Part shown: piece after piece, positions 44,613 to 57,150 of the stretch | Position numbering within the stretch: position 1 is the first letter of the stretch | Layout: the number at the start of each line of letters is the position of its first letter | Position numbers and translations under genes: made by a program | The notes under the pieces: generated by a model | The model's input: the letters and a program-made list of their open reading frames with translations, nothing else | The model's database searches: none | What the model was told of the DNA's origin: nothing | Assembly (NCBI GenBank): GCA_022496805.1 | Contig: CM040099.1 | Coordinates: 312,501-376,500 of the forward strand | Direction: 5' to 3' | Length of the DNA stretch: 64,000 bases | DNA from: Pohlia nutans | Taxonomy: Eukaryota > Streptophyta > Bryopsida > Bryales > Mniaceae

Positions 44613-45219
44613 ATCATAAGACAACGTTCTAACTATCCTGAAATTTTCCATCTTCGTAATTTTTGTTTCAATTATACTCAAAGTGTATGTGAGGTGTGTT
44701 GTCTGACACTTCTTGTTTTAGACCTAGTTCGACCTGTATTTTCTTTTTACCAATTATGTCTATGAATATATATATTTTTGAGACGGGAAATTACCATGAT
44801 ATGCACTCTCTTCTTCTATGAGCCTTACAATAGTTCTTCTCACATGTCCATTTTAGTAATTACGGTCTTCATGATTCACTCTGCCATCTACCTAGCTATC
44901 ATTATCTTTTCATGAGGCACTATCCGTGTGAGTGGGTAGGAAATTTCATTAGTTCTATCGGTGGGAGACAGTGGCTAGTTGAAGGTCAATAGGTCACTTT
45001 GAATCTTCTAGGCAGTCAATTTGGACTAGTTGAGGGCTCCATCATGGTTGAGGAAGAGATCTTGTCTGAGGAGTTTAGGGTGATCAAAGAGGGATTTTGC
45101 AGACAAGGTAAAGAGAAGACAAAGCGTACTACTAGCTCCTACATCCTGGTCAATATAAAGTGTACGGCGTCACGATGAAACAACAACAAGTGGCTGCATC
45201 TTCTAAGATTTTGGCACCT
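44613..45219. other. Flank between giant element and right SWIM copy
   Basis: AT-rich to about 44,990. From about 45,040 a short frame (VEEEILSEEFRVIKEGF) looks like decayed coding sequence belonging to the following SWIM element. No SF3A2 exon is seen, so the giant element may not have interrupted SF3A2 directly. Confidence 0.35.
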
Positions 45220-48200
45220 TTGGCTGATATATCTACTATAGAGCTGCTACCTTTATGACTTTATGTCCTAAAACCTTACAGTCTCTTTGAGCCTCAATGG
45301 TATGTTACAAGCCTCAGAGCTATTATGGTCAACCTTCGTAATGTGAAATGTGAGGCTCTAGATCCTATCATTGAACTGGTTAGTGAATCTGTGAAGAAAA
45401 CCCCATCTTTGTTTTGTCAAAGTCCCCTCTTGAATGAACGGATTCTCTTTGCTTCAACTCTAGCATCTGTTGTTTTTTCCCCGACCAATAGTCCATCTTC
45501 CTCTTTTTCCTTTGTCTTTGTTGACCAACTTCACAAGACTGTCCTAGTGTCTAGCAATGTTTGCGAAAGCTCTGAAGTGTTCTTTAATCTCATAATGAAC
45601 TTGCTCACATAGATTTTGATTGCATAGAGAATCATAAGGTGCAGTTCTTTCGTCCACAATTTGACGGGGACGTAGTTTTTGACTTGGTCCCGCACGACAA
45701 GTGAACGTCAAAGATACACAACAACCTTGGCTTGAAGTTTAGAAGGTTGACGTGTGTTGGTGCTTTGCGTTGTAAGAACAAAGATTGGGACTATTTGCTA
45801 GAACGCCCAAAACAAATGAGATGGAATGGACAGGTACAACTAATATTCCACTCAACGTTCGGTTTAACCCTTCTCATTATTCTTCACTTGTTTGGAAAGT
45901 TTGCAAGAAGCTCCCGTTATGTCAAGACTTTTGCTCACCGCCGATGTATTATGTGCTCAACATTGGCAAAATGTCTCGTGCTTGTATCCACTTGGGTTAT
46001 CATTGACACCCACTTGCAAAAGGAAAATGCAGAGAATCTTTGGAGACCATCCCTGGATTGATTGCAATAGAAGTAGCTAATACACCAAATACCAAGAACT
46101 TGGACATTGCGATGGCGGCGAGCATGGAATTCCTCGATAGGTTTTTTGTCCACAGTGGAGCTCTTCTCTTGGGCCCAATGCTTATTGTTTGACTTCCCAT
46201 TGAAGGGCTGATCTTTCTAAAAATCGACGAAAAAATACAACCATCGGGGCCGAGGGTTCATTGGTGACCCCACATATTGGGCTGAGTTTTGTAAAATTGC
46301 TTTAGTCCTAAATCAACCCTTGGGGTCGACGGTTGTTTGTTGACTTTGATGTGTATGCCTGATGTGTTTGAAATTATAGTAGTGAAGAACGACTCTCAAC
46401 CCAAAGGATTGTTTCACGAATTCCAATAGTTGAACTGATTTTCAAAACATCAGCATATGGCAGAAGTTACTACCCTCATGACCCTAAACAGTTTGATGAC
46501 TTGAAACTATTTCACTGATATGAACAAAAAACTATAGTATCATCTATTATCTTTTCACAAAGTAATTTCTTTAAGAATTAAGATTCCTTGGGATTTTCAA
46601 ATTCCAAAACTCCATATATGTATAATTATTTGTGTTGCACAATATGTATAGAGTCTTACTTTGGATGAATTGGCAAACATCCCTACTTTCAACTTAGCAG
46701 GGACAGTTCACACTTGAAGGGTGCACTCTACAATATGTTTGAGAATCCCCTTCTAAAATCCCCTTTGTACATAAGAGGTTATATGTTTAAGTACCTTGGA
46801 ATACAAATGTATTCCGTTTTAAAAATATGTTTAGTGTAAGTATATGTGAATATCTTCAGTTCCATTAGGCAACGAGTATGCACAAACACACAGAGAAGTT
46901 GATCGCTAAAAACTTCCACAATCAACACATCAGGCTTTGCAAGCAATATAAAGACGACCAACGATGGACGAAGTCAACAGGATGTACCTTGAGCTAAAAG
47001 CGTGGTAGTACTCTTCCAGTGCTCCATCTAAAGATACAATTCAAGAGTTTGAGGATTGGTTGGACTTTTGGCACTTTTGCTACCGTCAATAGGGCGGTTT
47101 CATAGAAACGGTAAAAACCTAAATCTCACTTTTATTTCACGTGGATATTCAGAATATGATGGGGTCCCTCGGTGTCGATGGTCATCACATGAAAACTATA
47201 ACCTATTTTACAATTACTGCAGAATCTTACTGCCGATGAACTCGCGGACATCCCAACTTCCAATTTGGCAGAGACTATTCACAACAAGTGGATGCAAGCC
47301 TCCGGAGAAGCAAGGCTTGGACCTCGTCGTCGCCACCACTGATGATTGGGCTCGTGCCTTCATGCAAATGACAAACTACAGAACATTCATATGTGGCAGT
47401 CTATCTGGAACTGGTCCGTCTAAACACGATCTAAAATTGAAGAGAGTTAAAGCATCCCATGACAAAAAGAAGATCGCCGAAGCAATAAACAACACGCCGG
47501 GGGCTGCGGAGATTTCTACACGAGTTCCACATTTGGAAAGAAAAGAAGTGTTTGGGTCAGTCAAGAGAAAGCTCGACATGCCTCTTGGTTGCAAGGGAGA
47601 TTCTCATCGCCCCGACAAGGTGAACTTCTCGCATCCTCGTGTACAAACACAATTTGCCGTTGCTCAAATGAACTGGGAGCAATCACCAAGATCTACTTCT
47701 TCAGTATCATTCACAACTAGGGTGTTGGAGATTGACTGTGACACCTCGAAATGGCATAAGTCCAGAAAGCAGTGTCACGTAGTACAAGCGGGACATGGCA
47801 ACAAATGCAAGATGTTGATTACGGAGGGCGGTAAGACTACGGCTGCCCCAACCTACGTACCAAGGCACTAGGTCGGAGTACAAAGGGACTAAACCTCTAA
47901 CAATTGATTTCTGGTTCTGTCCTGACCAAATCGCACGATGTGTCATGGGACCAAAGCGCTTCTTTGTCATAGGCCGCCCGGAAATCCCAGATGTTTGGCC
48001 TGTCCTCTCTGGTATGGACCTCACGCGTTTGAAGATCCTAGAACTCTAGGAGGCCGGGTTTTATCTTGAGTCCACTACAGCCCTTTTGCCTCGACACGTC
48101 TTTACGACATCAAAGGTGTTTGAGCCAATGCTATGGACTCACCCAAGGCCATTGCATGCTAACAGGATCCAATCCTCCCGGGCTTGGTGCCATCATCGTA

Positions 48201-48866
48201 CTCCAATTCGGGGTGGAATCCTACGAAAATTTGTACAATATCACATTGTGCAATTTTCCGTCATGTACCTGCCCACATTATGCGAGCATGAACTCTGCAG
48301 CTATTGGGAGGCGTGGCCAGTACATCAACTGCAAATACCTCTACTATATCTTTTGTTTCTTTTGCAAGCTATAAAGTTGACACGTACATCCATGCTCGTA
48401 CTCTCAGCTTGGATGAGGTTAAAAACATTCTTCTAGCTGCTGGGATCATCAAGACCGAGGATTGAAGAATGAGTCACAATTGGTGTCTAGATGAGGAGAC
48501 TAGAACTATAAGCAATAGCTTCCTATTTTGAATGGCCGAAGCCCTAGTTTGAATTGGTTGAAGTAGTAGCTTGCATAATACAGTTGACTACTATAACTAT
48601 GTATTAGACAAAAAATAAAATTAAAAAAATACTACATTTACCCTAAACCTTTAACATTGAACTACACTAAGTACTAACCCACGGTTATAGGTCCAGCGGT
48701 CATAGGGTGCCAAAATTTACTATTATTAGTAATAAATCTAAAAATAGTATTTTATTTTCTAAAATTAGAGTCATTTTCTAAATTCAGATGGATCCTATGC
48801 TCTAGGCTCTCCAAATCCCCACTCTCTACTCTTGGGCTCTCCTCTCTAGGCTCGCATGGTAGCGTC
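45220..48866 (+). pseudogene. SWIM zinc-finger element, right copy
   Basis: This is the opposite-orientation relative of the 1.5-9.4 kb copy and keeps about 1.75 kb more of the interior. Coding remains in order: 45,325-45,612; about 45,785-46,080 (FNPSHYSSLVWKVCKKLP, MYYVLNIGKMSRACIH); 47,056-47,871 (VKRKLDMPLGC, DSHRPDKVNFSHPR); 47,905-48,050 (DFWFCPDQIARCVMGPKRFF); and the SWIM finger near 48,240-48,370. There the motif reads CTCPHY then NCKYLYYIF, so the metal-binding histidine is lost. Frameshifts separate the parts, so this is a pseudogene. The protein family is repeated in plant genomes, but its role is not known to me; no transposase core is visible. Confidence 0.65.
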
Positions 48867-49229
48867 GTTGCTAGGCGCTATCCGTTGCTAGGAAACAGCA
48901 ATAATCTGCTTCCTACACGAAAATCATAAGTCTTGAGAAAAATCCAGAGCCCGAGTAGCCGGAAAGAGCCTCGGAGATCATTGTGTGTGACAGTCGACCA
49001 GGGTAGTCAATAGTTGATAATGCTACTGACTAAAAATCTGTAAGAGCAGTCTCTGAACAAGGCTTATGGTGCCAAAGAGCAACCGACTAGGCCAGCATAA
49101 AAGACTAGCCAAACAGATCTCAGAGCCCGACCTACCTAGCAGAGTCAGATCTAAATCTCAGATCCAGATCTAGATCCGATAACTGCCACGTCACTAGTAT
49201 GGAACGACCGCGTACACGAGCTATCTCGC
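48867..49229. other. Flank before gypsy element
   Basis: No gene is seen. An AGATCTA/AGATCC-rich stretch occurs at about 49,140-49,190. It shows no purine-rich tract next to the LTR, which supports the LTR at 49,230 being a 5' LTR. Confidence 0.4.
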
Positions 49230-49639
49230 TGTTAACCGTACAATAGGAGTATCGGTCGGTCTACCGATCTGAGTTTTATCTGGGTAATTTTCCAAGTTAC
49301 CCCAGTAGGTAGATCTAGGAAACACTTTTTTACCGATCTGACCTAACTGTCAGATCTGGTTGTACTGTGGTATAAAAGCAATAGAGCCAACCTCATTGGC
49401 ATGCTTCATTTTCCCAGACTATTGTCTTGTACTCAAAGTATTGTCTTCCGAATCATCCCCTACCGGGTGACTTTCTGTATGCCATTAGTTGTTCTGGTCA
49501 GTTTGTTTTCCCGTAGTTTCGTGATCACTGACTTAGCCTTGAGTATTCTGCTGTCCATTCAGTTACTTTCCTTCTCCTCGGTAGCTAGTAAATTCCCGGT
49601 AATGATTACCGAGTAGGTTCTTACCAAGGGGAGCTACCA
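49230..49639 (+). repeat. Gypsy 5' LTR
   Basis: 410 bp, starts TGTTAACCGTACAATAGG and ends GGGGAGCTACCA. It is homologous over its length to the solo LTR at 20,527-20,938. Confidence 0.88.
49371..49378 (+). promoter_or_regulatory. TATA box in gypsy 5' LTR
   Basis: TATAAAAG lies in the expected promoter part of the LTR. In the solo LTR at 20.8 kb the equivalent is altered to TATACAAG. Confidence 0.6.
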
Positions 49640-49656
49640 TTTGGCGACCATCTAGT
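49640..49656 (+). promoter_or_regulatory. Probable gypsy primer-binding site
   Basis: TTTGGCGACCATCTAGT directly follows the 5' LTR end. The TGGCG-type sequence at this position is typical of gypsy primer sites; the tRNA was not identified. Confidence 0.5.
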
Positions 49657-49730
49657 GTTCAAATTCCAGAACTCCATTGCTTAAAATCACAGAGTCACCG
49701 ATCCCGGTACTCTAGTATCACTTCGTTAGT

Positions 49731-52700
49731 GTGACACCGCGCCCTCTTTTTATTCTACCGGAATCGATCAGTCCGGTTGTTAAGCTCACTTCAAGTGCCC
49801 AGAATCTTCCATGGCCCGGCGCCACACTCGACGTTCTAATCGATGGCGGCTCCGGCGTCAACGTGATCACCGAAGATGAACGCCGCCGGTTGGGACTAGC
49901 TAAGCCGTCACCCGCACCATTCAACCTCAAAATGGCTAATGGCACCATAGCACGACCCAAAGGATTGATCAGGGATGTTAAAATTCACATTCATGGCATC
50001 CCCTACATAGTCACGCTTATAGTCATAGACTGCTCGACAGTCCAGTCAGACTACCAGTTATTACTTGGTCGACCTTGGCTTCGACATGCCAAAGTCATAC
50101 ACGACTGGGGCAACAATGAAGTGCAGATCATGGGCAATGGCACAGTCAAGACCGTCAAGATAAATCGACAGTTAGGATACGAGGCTGTTACAACTTTGCG
50201 GAAGGTATCACCGATGAAGAGGAGGAAATCTTGATGGCATCCGACCCGACCCTCCACACAATGGGCACAATCGACTGGAACCTCCTAGCTACCGAGTCGA
50301 CAGTCGACCACCCTCGAACGGAACCGACTACGACGGCCAGTACCCCTAGGCACCAAGGTATTCAACATACACCAGGAACAATGTTGGTAGACGAGACACC
50401 AATACAAGACAAGCTGCGATTCGTGGACATTGCCCATTGGAATCACAATGAGGAGGATCGACTCGACTATGTCAACGTCGGTACCTCTACCGACCCCAAG
50501 CTGTTGAAGCTGAACGCCAATTTGAGCCCTAGTCTGAGAGCTAGTGCAGAATCCCTGTTTAAGGAATACATTGACATTTTCGCCTTCTCTTACGAAGATC
50601 TGCGAGGTATACCAGAACACATAGCGACTCATCGGATCGAGCTCGACCCGACCATCACGCCTAGTCACCAAGCAAGATACCGGATGAACCCGATTTATGC
50701 ACAAGCAGTAAAGGACGACCTGGAACGACTTCTAAAAGCAGGCTTCATCGCACCAGTCGACCAGGCGACATGGCTATCCCCAATAGTCGTGGTCCCCAAA
50801 AAGAATGGGAAACTACGGATATGCGTAGACTTCCGTCGACTTAATGCAGCAACCAAGAAAGACCCGTACTCCCTTCCGTTCACGAACGAGGTACTCGACG
50901 CAGTCATAGGCTATGAAGCCTACTCTTTCATCGACTGTTTCTTAGGCTACCACCAGGTACAGATCGACCCGACCGACCGCCCAAAAACTGCGTTTATTAC
51001 CGAATGGGGCGCGTATGTATGGGTCGTGATGCCGTTTGGATTGAAGAACGCCCCGCCTACCTACCAGCGCATCGTCAACCAGATCTTCAAAGAGTACCTG
51101 GGCGACTTCATGAAGCTATTCCTAGACGATTTCAGTGTCTACAGCGACATCGACTCCCACCTACCGAAGCTCAGACTAGTCTTCGACCGATGTTGACAGT
51201 ACGGGGTAAGCCTCAATCCAGAAAAATGTATATTCTATGTTCCTTCTGGTGTAATTTTGGGCTACATTGTAGGACGGGAAGGCAAGTTTCCGGATCCAAA
51301 GAAAATCCAGGCCCTAGTCGACATGCCATCACCAAAGGACGTCAAAGCCATTCAGACGTTCAACGGCCTAGCCCAGTTCAACCGATGCTTCATCAAGAAT
51401 TATGCTGCCATCATGGAACCCATCACCAAACTGACCAGGAAAGGCGAACCGTTCGACTGGACACCGGCGTGCGCAACCGCATATCAAACCATCAAGGATC
51501 GATACCAGACTGCACCAATCCTGATCGGAGTTGACTGGTCACTCGACTTCCACATACACACAGACGCATCCGACATAGCAGTCGGGGCGATGCTAGCACA
51601 GAACCCGACCGGCAACATCGACCAGCCGATAGCCTACGCTTCTCGACTACTCAACAAAGCAAAGAAGAACTATACAACAACCGAGAAGGAAGCCCTCGCA
51701 ATGGTGTACGCCATCAACAAATTCCGCCATTACCTCCTAGGGAATAAGTTCGTCTTCTATGTCGACCACCTGGCGCTCCAGTACTTGATCAACAAACCTT
51801 AGGTATCGGGTCGACTGGCACGCTGGCTACTACTGTTTCTTGAATTCGACTTCACTGTGGTTTATAAACCAGGCAAAGCACATGGAGTAGCCGACGCACT
51901 ATCAAGAAATGAAGGGGCCGAGCCAGCCACAGGCATCCCCGACCAGACAGTCGACGCCCAAATTTTTTCCACCGAACCCGACTGGCTACACCCAATAGTC
52001 GACTACTTGACTACCGGGACTTTTCCAACCCACTTGACGAAGGAGGCCCGCAAACGAATCGCTCACAAAGCCATTCCGTACCAAGTACTCGATGGACAAC
52101 TGTACCGACTTGGCAAGGACCACCAGCTCCGACTAGTCCTGACTGGCAGTCAGCCAACAACAATCCTCCAAGAATTACACAAAGGCAACGCGGGAGGACA
52201 TTTTTCGCATGACATCACTGTCCAAAAAATACTAGACGCAGGCTACTGGTGGCCGACTCTACACCAAGATGCTGTCCAGTACTGCCAGTCGTGTCATGAA
52301 TGCCAGAAGACTGGCGGACTACCCAACACAATCTCCTCGAAGCTCGTCACCCAACTACCCGCAGAACCGTTTATGAAATGGGGACTTGACTTCATAGGCC
52401 CCGTCAAGAAGACCCGACATACAGCCCGTCGATACATTTTGGTGGCTACCGACTATGCCACCAAATGGGTCGAGGCTAGAGCTCTCCGAGGAAACACCGC
52501 CAGGGAGACCGCGCAGTTCCTGTACAAGGCAATTCTCACCCGGTTTGGATGTCCACTCCACCTAGTAAGCGACCAAGGTACCCATTTTATCAATAGCACG
52601 GTGCACACTCTCACCGAGCATTTCTTACTCCGACACACGACTTCAACGACATACTATCCGCAAGGCAACGGCCAAGCCGAGTCGACCAACAAGATCATAG

Positions 52701-53365
52701 TCCGAATGCTCCAAAAGCTAGTCAACGAGAATCGAACCGACTGGGACTTACAGCTCCACACGGTCCTGTTTGCTTACCGAACGGCATACAAAGTTAGCAC
52801 AGGCCACACACCTTTCCAATTGGTGTATGGTCTGACGCTGTTGATGCCAACCGAATACATCATCCCGACCCAACGGTCGACATCGACTACCGACTTCACG
52901 CCCAGGCGAGTCCTAGCAGCCCGAGCCGCCGAACTCGAGAAGTAAGACGAGACCCGACTGACAGCAGCCACCCACCACGGCGCACAACAGTGGAACCGAG
53001 CCCAGTGGGCCCACACCCAAGGTCAGTCGACTCGATACAATGTAGGCGACTACGTCCTATGGCACCCGAAAGGGAAAAATGTCCATACCGGTAAACTTCG
53101 TAGCAAATGGTTCGGTCCATATCGTGTCCAGTATACCCTCCCCAACAACACTGTCCTACTAGTCAGCACCCAACACTTTGACCCTGACCCGGTAGTAGTC
53201 AACGTCAACAAACTCAAACCCTACCGAGTTCTAGGCGAGCAACTTCCAACCGACTTGGCTAGCCCACTCACTAGCAAATCAGAGATTAGTTCAACACTAG
53301 AACAGAACGAAGATGAACCCAACCGACAGCAACGGAACCGACCCGACCTAGTTACCGTAGGTTGA
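49731..53365 (+). pseudogene. Gypsy pol (protease, RT, RNase H, integrase)
   Basis: The protease motif DGGSGVNVI is at about 49,840. After a one-base frame change near 50,190 the main frame continues. Reverse transcriptase shows LRICVDFRRLNAATKKDPYS and FLDDFSVYSD (the YxDD box, about 51,120). RNase H starts near 51,550 (HTDASDIAVGAML). Integrase has an HHCC finger (NAGGHFSHD, CQSCHECQ), core motifs GLDFIGP, SDQGTHF and GQAESTNK, and a GPY/F module (KWFGPYRV, about 53,110). Stops interrupt the same frame at 51,194 (TGA), 51,800 (TAG) and 52,943 (TAA), each in otherwise conserved sequence. TGA at 53,363 is probably the natural end. No chromodomain is seen. Confidence 0.9.
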
Positions 53366-56334
53366 CTGGACTGGTCGACCCGACTGGTCAACCCGACCGG
53401 TCAAACCCTAGAAGAGCCGCCATATTTATGGCCGCCGCCCTCACCTATCTTCTCAGTTTTGAATGCAAGGCCCATAGGGCAGGTATTTAGCACCATAGCC
53501 GCACCCCTTCTTCCTCCTCTTGCCTCCTCGCCATTAGCTTCCTCTCCACCCAACCCACAGGCCGCGCGCCTTCTATCTCCCATTTCTCACTCTCCTCCCT
53601 CCTTTCCTTCTCCTCCGGCCGACCGCCACTCCGCGGCCCTCGCCTTATGCATTCTTAGCAAACGATTTAGAGTATCACGAGTAGAACGGCGACGAGTAGT
53701 AAAGCGACCCCGTAGCCCGACTGTGCGCGAGATAATCGAGAGTAGATTGAGTAGGAAACGACCACGCCCATCGCCACTGCAGCCGACTTTGTGCGAGCCG
53801 ACTTCGGGACTACGTCGGCCTTTCTCTTGTCTCCTTGTGCGCAGATTTGCAGCCGACCGATCGATGGCAAAAGGCAAGTCGACTGATCGCGGCCAATGAC
53901 GCCTTTGGTCCTCCGCACCACCGAGTTACGAAATTCCGATCCGCACTAGGGAGGGACTCTACAAAACCCTCGCCTTTCAGTCGATGCGGCCGATGTGGGA
54001 ATGGCGCAAGTACGCCGCTGAACACACGACCGAGGCCGACTTCATCAAGGCGATCGGCGTTGCAGACTTTGTAGCACTCGACTGGGGCAACCCTCAACGC
54101 GCGCCACGCATGGAGCTGATTGAGGAGTTCGTCAACGTTGCAGTAGTCGACCTCCCCAACAAGTCGATCACCGCGCGAGTCCGCACACATATAGTCACAG
54201 TCGACCCGACTGTGATTCACGAGGTTCTCAAACTGCCATTTGGCATTACTATCCAGCCAATCGACCCTGAGGAGTTCCCACCGGGTCGGTTAGAAGAATA
54301 TTTTGCAGCCGGCAGGACTGCCGAGGGCTACAGCATCTGCCACTGCAAACCCGAACACCACAGGAAACTGACGGCATTCATTCAAGGCCTCGGGTTCAAA
54401 CGCAAGACCACCTACATCAGCAAGGAAATGCTTGACATAGTATGCACAGTCGAGGCCCTCATCGACCGCGCCATGCAATGGGACTGGGCGACATGGATGT
54501 TCAACTCGATCGCCATCGACATCAAGGCGATGCAGACCACGAAGACTACAATCTGCCCTTCAGCCGAGGTATTAGACTTCCTTCTCGAGTCTTATTTTCC
54601 TAGCACTGACGAAGAATATGCACACCAAACAGTCGCCCAGCAGAACACCAAAGACCGACGTCGACACTCGGAGAACTCGGAAAACAACTCCCGAGGACCC
54701 GACTACATCGTGTTCCAAGGCGGGCTCGGCGCCGACCGCACCTCGAAGGACCATGTTCGGCCGCCCCGACCAGTCGACCAGGGCCAAACATCGACTGCTC
54801 GACCCCCTAGTCGACAAACTACACCTGACCCAGTAGCACCGACAGCCACTACCAGGAGCCAACCGACCACAGAACGAAGAGAGACGCGCTCCTCACTCGC
54901 ACGCAAGCGGGACCAGGAGCGACTAGAGAAACGTGCCAAACGAGGTAAACTCACACCCTTGAGTCAGTTTGTACCTCGACAGGTCGACCTGACTTCATCC
55001 GACAGTGAGGCCCAGTCGACTCCACCACCAACGCCAAAAGAGACTCCCATCCCCGACTCACCTCCGCCTTCTCTATCCAACTTTGCGCCGCTCAACCTCG
55101 AAGCGGCATATAGAGCGGCACCAACCGGCGAATTTCGCCAGCCACCACCCGTCTCCCCCACGACTCGACCGCCGCCATCACCTGGGGTCAATCGACCCGC
55201 ACCCGACTCACCAACATCACGAGCTACGACACTAGCAATGCATTGGCGCCAGCGCTTGGAAGACGTCCAAGGAACAGTAGGTCGACTCGAGGATGTCGGC
55301 TCCCAAGTGAAGCTCCTCTTGTTCGAGGCTGTCCAAGCAAAAACCACCCTTCAAGCCGAGCTCCACCGCCACCGATTGGAGAGTAGTCGACTGGCCAAGG
55401 ACTCCACAACATACAAACAACAGGTCGACAATCTCACCATCGAACTGGCAAGACTCCGTACTACTCTCACCACCGTCACGGAGGAGGAGAGTCAGACCGA
55501 CAACAGATTGACCCAGCTAGAAGCCGACCTCCACAGCAGTCGACAGCAGGAACAGAAACACCAGAGCGAGCTCGTGGTAGCACGAAACGAACTTGAAGCT
55601 GAGGTAGCAGCAACCCAGCTCAATCTTCAGCAAGCTAGGAGGGAGATAGTCGACTCCAATAACCGACTCAACCTACTACTCCAAGACAACGAGGAGAAGT
55701 CCCGCCAATTCGCAAGTCGGGAGCTGCAGTTACACAAACTTTGAGCGCGCAAGTACCGACTCCGACTCAGGCAAGAAATCGTATCAAGGTTCTCAAGCAC
55801 ACCCTCAGCACAGACCGCCACCAGCTCAACATGTACCGCAGGCAACTCGACCAACTTCAGCTCGACCACCCGGACTTGGAGATTCCAGCAGTCGACGAAG
55901 ACAAAGAAGAGGATACGAGCCACCTCGAACCCGACCATTCGCTCTGGGAGAACCAGTCGACTGACGAAGACGAGGTCTTGACTACCGACGTCAAGTTAAG
56001 TGAGGACGAAGACGAAGACGACAGCGAGTCGACCAATGAAGACGAAGACCGCGATCAGCAGTAACAAGACCAGCAGCCACCGCCACTCAACCTTCAAGAC
56101 ACGGTGCCACAGCAGCCAGCCACTCCACACCCTCCTTCTCCACAGCAGCAGCAGGATCAGCAGACCCTAGCACCCGACCAGATGATGACAGCACCTACAC
56201 CATCGGTCGACAACACCTCAGTCGACTTACCGGTCATCTCTTCACCACACTCTCTGGGGTTCAACTTCTCAGGAATGCCTCCCGATATCCGCTCGCCAGG
56301 CATGATCCAGGACTCTAGCGCTGTCCACAACTGA
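53366..56334 (+). pseudogene. Gypsy additional ORF with coiled coil
   Basis: Downstream of integrase, the same frame continues through a proline- and serine-rich start, a TGA at 53,897-53,899, and a domain (about 53,984-54,600, including RMELIEEFVNVAVVDLP and TVIHEVLKLPFG) resembling the putative plant transposon protein family PF20167 found in gypsy elements. A disordered proline-rich linker and a coiled coil (about 55,240-55,740, heptads rich in L, Q, R and E) follow. A one-base shift at about 55,742 moves the frame; the acidic, glutamine-rich tail then runs to 56,334, broken by TAA at 56,062. The role of such ORFs is not established. Confidence 0.65.
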
Positions 56335-56448
56335 TGACTCGACCTCAGCTGGGTCGATTACTTGACCGCGAGTAATTTTGTCATTCCTCGTGAACAAATT
56401 TACCTAGTCACCGACCGGGGTAGTCTAAAGTCCACAGGAGTGTACTTA

Positions 56449-56465
56449 GCTCAGAGGGAGGGTAA
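56449..56465 (+). promoter_or_regulatory. Gypsy polypurine tract
   Basis: AGCTCAGAGGGAGGGTAA-like purine-rich sequence directly precedes the TGTTAACCG start of the 3' LTR. Confidence 0.7.
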
Positions 56466-56970
56466 TGTTAACCGAATATTAGTGGATATTCCCTTAGGCT
56501 AAGAGTAGGCTAGTCTATACCCGGCAGGAATAGACCCAGCAGGAGACACGTGGCAGTACAGGCTGGTACAGACTGGTCGACCCGACTTTTCCGGTCAACC
56601 AGTCTGACACACTGTCAGACTAGTCTCCTATATGTACCTTCACTCTCTTTGGGAGAGTTGTTGCTATACCATTTGTACATCTTTTTGGCAGCCTCATTTG
56701 TACTTCATTCTTGTTTTAAGCTCTTCTTGTGCGCACTAGTATGTTAGACTATTGCTGTTAGACTACTGCTGTTTCCTGCTCTTGAATCATTCCTTGTGGT
56801 TGTATCTTGGATAGTTGCAGTAGTCTGTGGGTATGCAGGAGTCGACCTACTAGCATACTGGTGCTTTTCCTTAGCCGACAGTTCATTCTTCATAGTAGAA
56901 ACCTCTTACTACTCCTCTCAATCTCTAGAATCTAGTCTAGAGTGGGATAGTCTTGGGCGGAGTAGCTTCA
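56466..56970 (+). repeat. Gypsy 3' LTR, divergent subfamily
   Basis: Starts TGTTAACCGAATATTAGTGG directly after the polypurine tract. The end at about 56,970 (GTAGCTTCA) is inferred by analogy with the 5' LTR end. Only the terminus and short words such as GCAGCCTCATTTGTA resemble the 5' LTR. Confidence 0.55.
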
Positions 56971-57150
56971 TTCGTTTAAGGTCGGTTCCTAGAAAACCCC
57001 CCTAACATCTCATCCAAAAGATCTCAGTCCTATCCCACTGGAAAAAACGCCTAACCTACCACAAAAAAAAGTCCCATTCACATGCGAGCTAGACTACCTA
57101 GATAAAAGCCTATTCCCTAGCCTGATCCGGTTCACACTGCACTCCGGATC

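Larger units (their letters stand above)
49230..56970 (+). mobile_element. Chimeric, gag-less Ty3/gypsy retrotransposon
   Basis: Order: 5' LTR (49,230-49,639), protease, reverse transcriptase, RNase H, integrase, an additional downstream ORF, polypurine tract, 3' LTR (56,466 to about 56,970). Two things are odd. There is only about 90 bp between the 5' LTR and the protease frame, so gag is missing. The two LTRs share the TGTTAACCG start but are otherwise only distantly alike, so the ends come from different subfamilies. No matching target duplication is seen. The coding part has frame changes near 50,190 and 55,742 and several in-frame stops, so it is non-autonomous. Confidence 0.85.

Noticed and set aside
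53459..54954. Minus-strand frames opposite the gypsy additional ORF
   Set aside because: They are shadow frames in GC-rich sequence; the plus-strand frame carries the recognisable domain and coiled coil.
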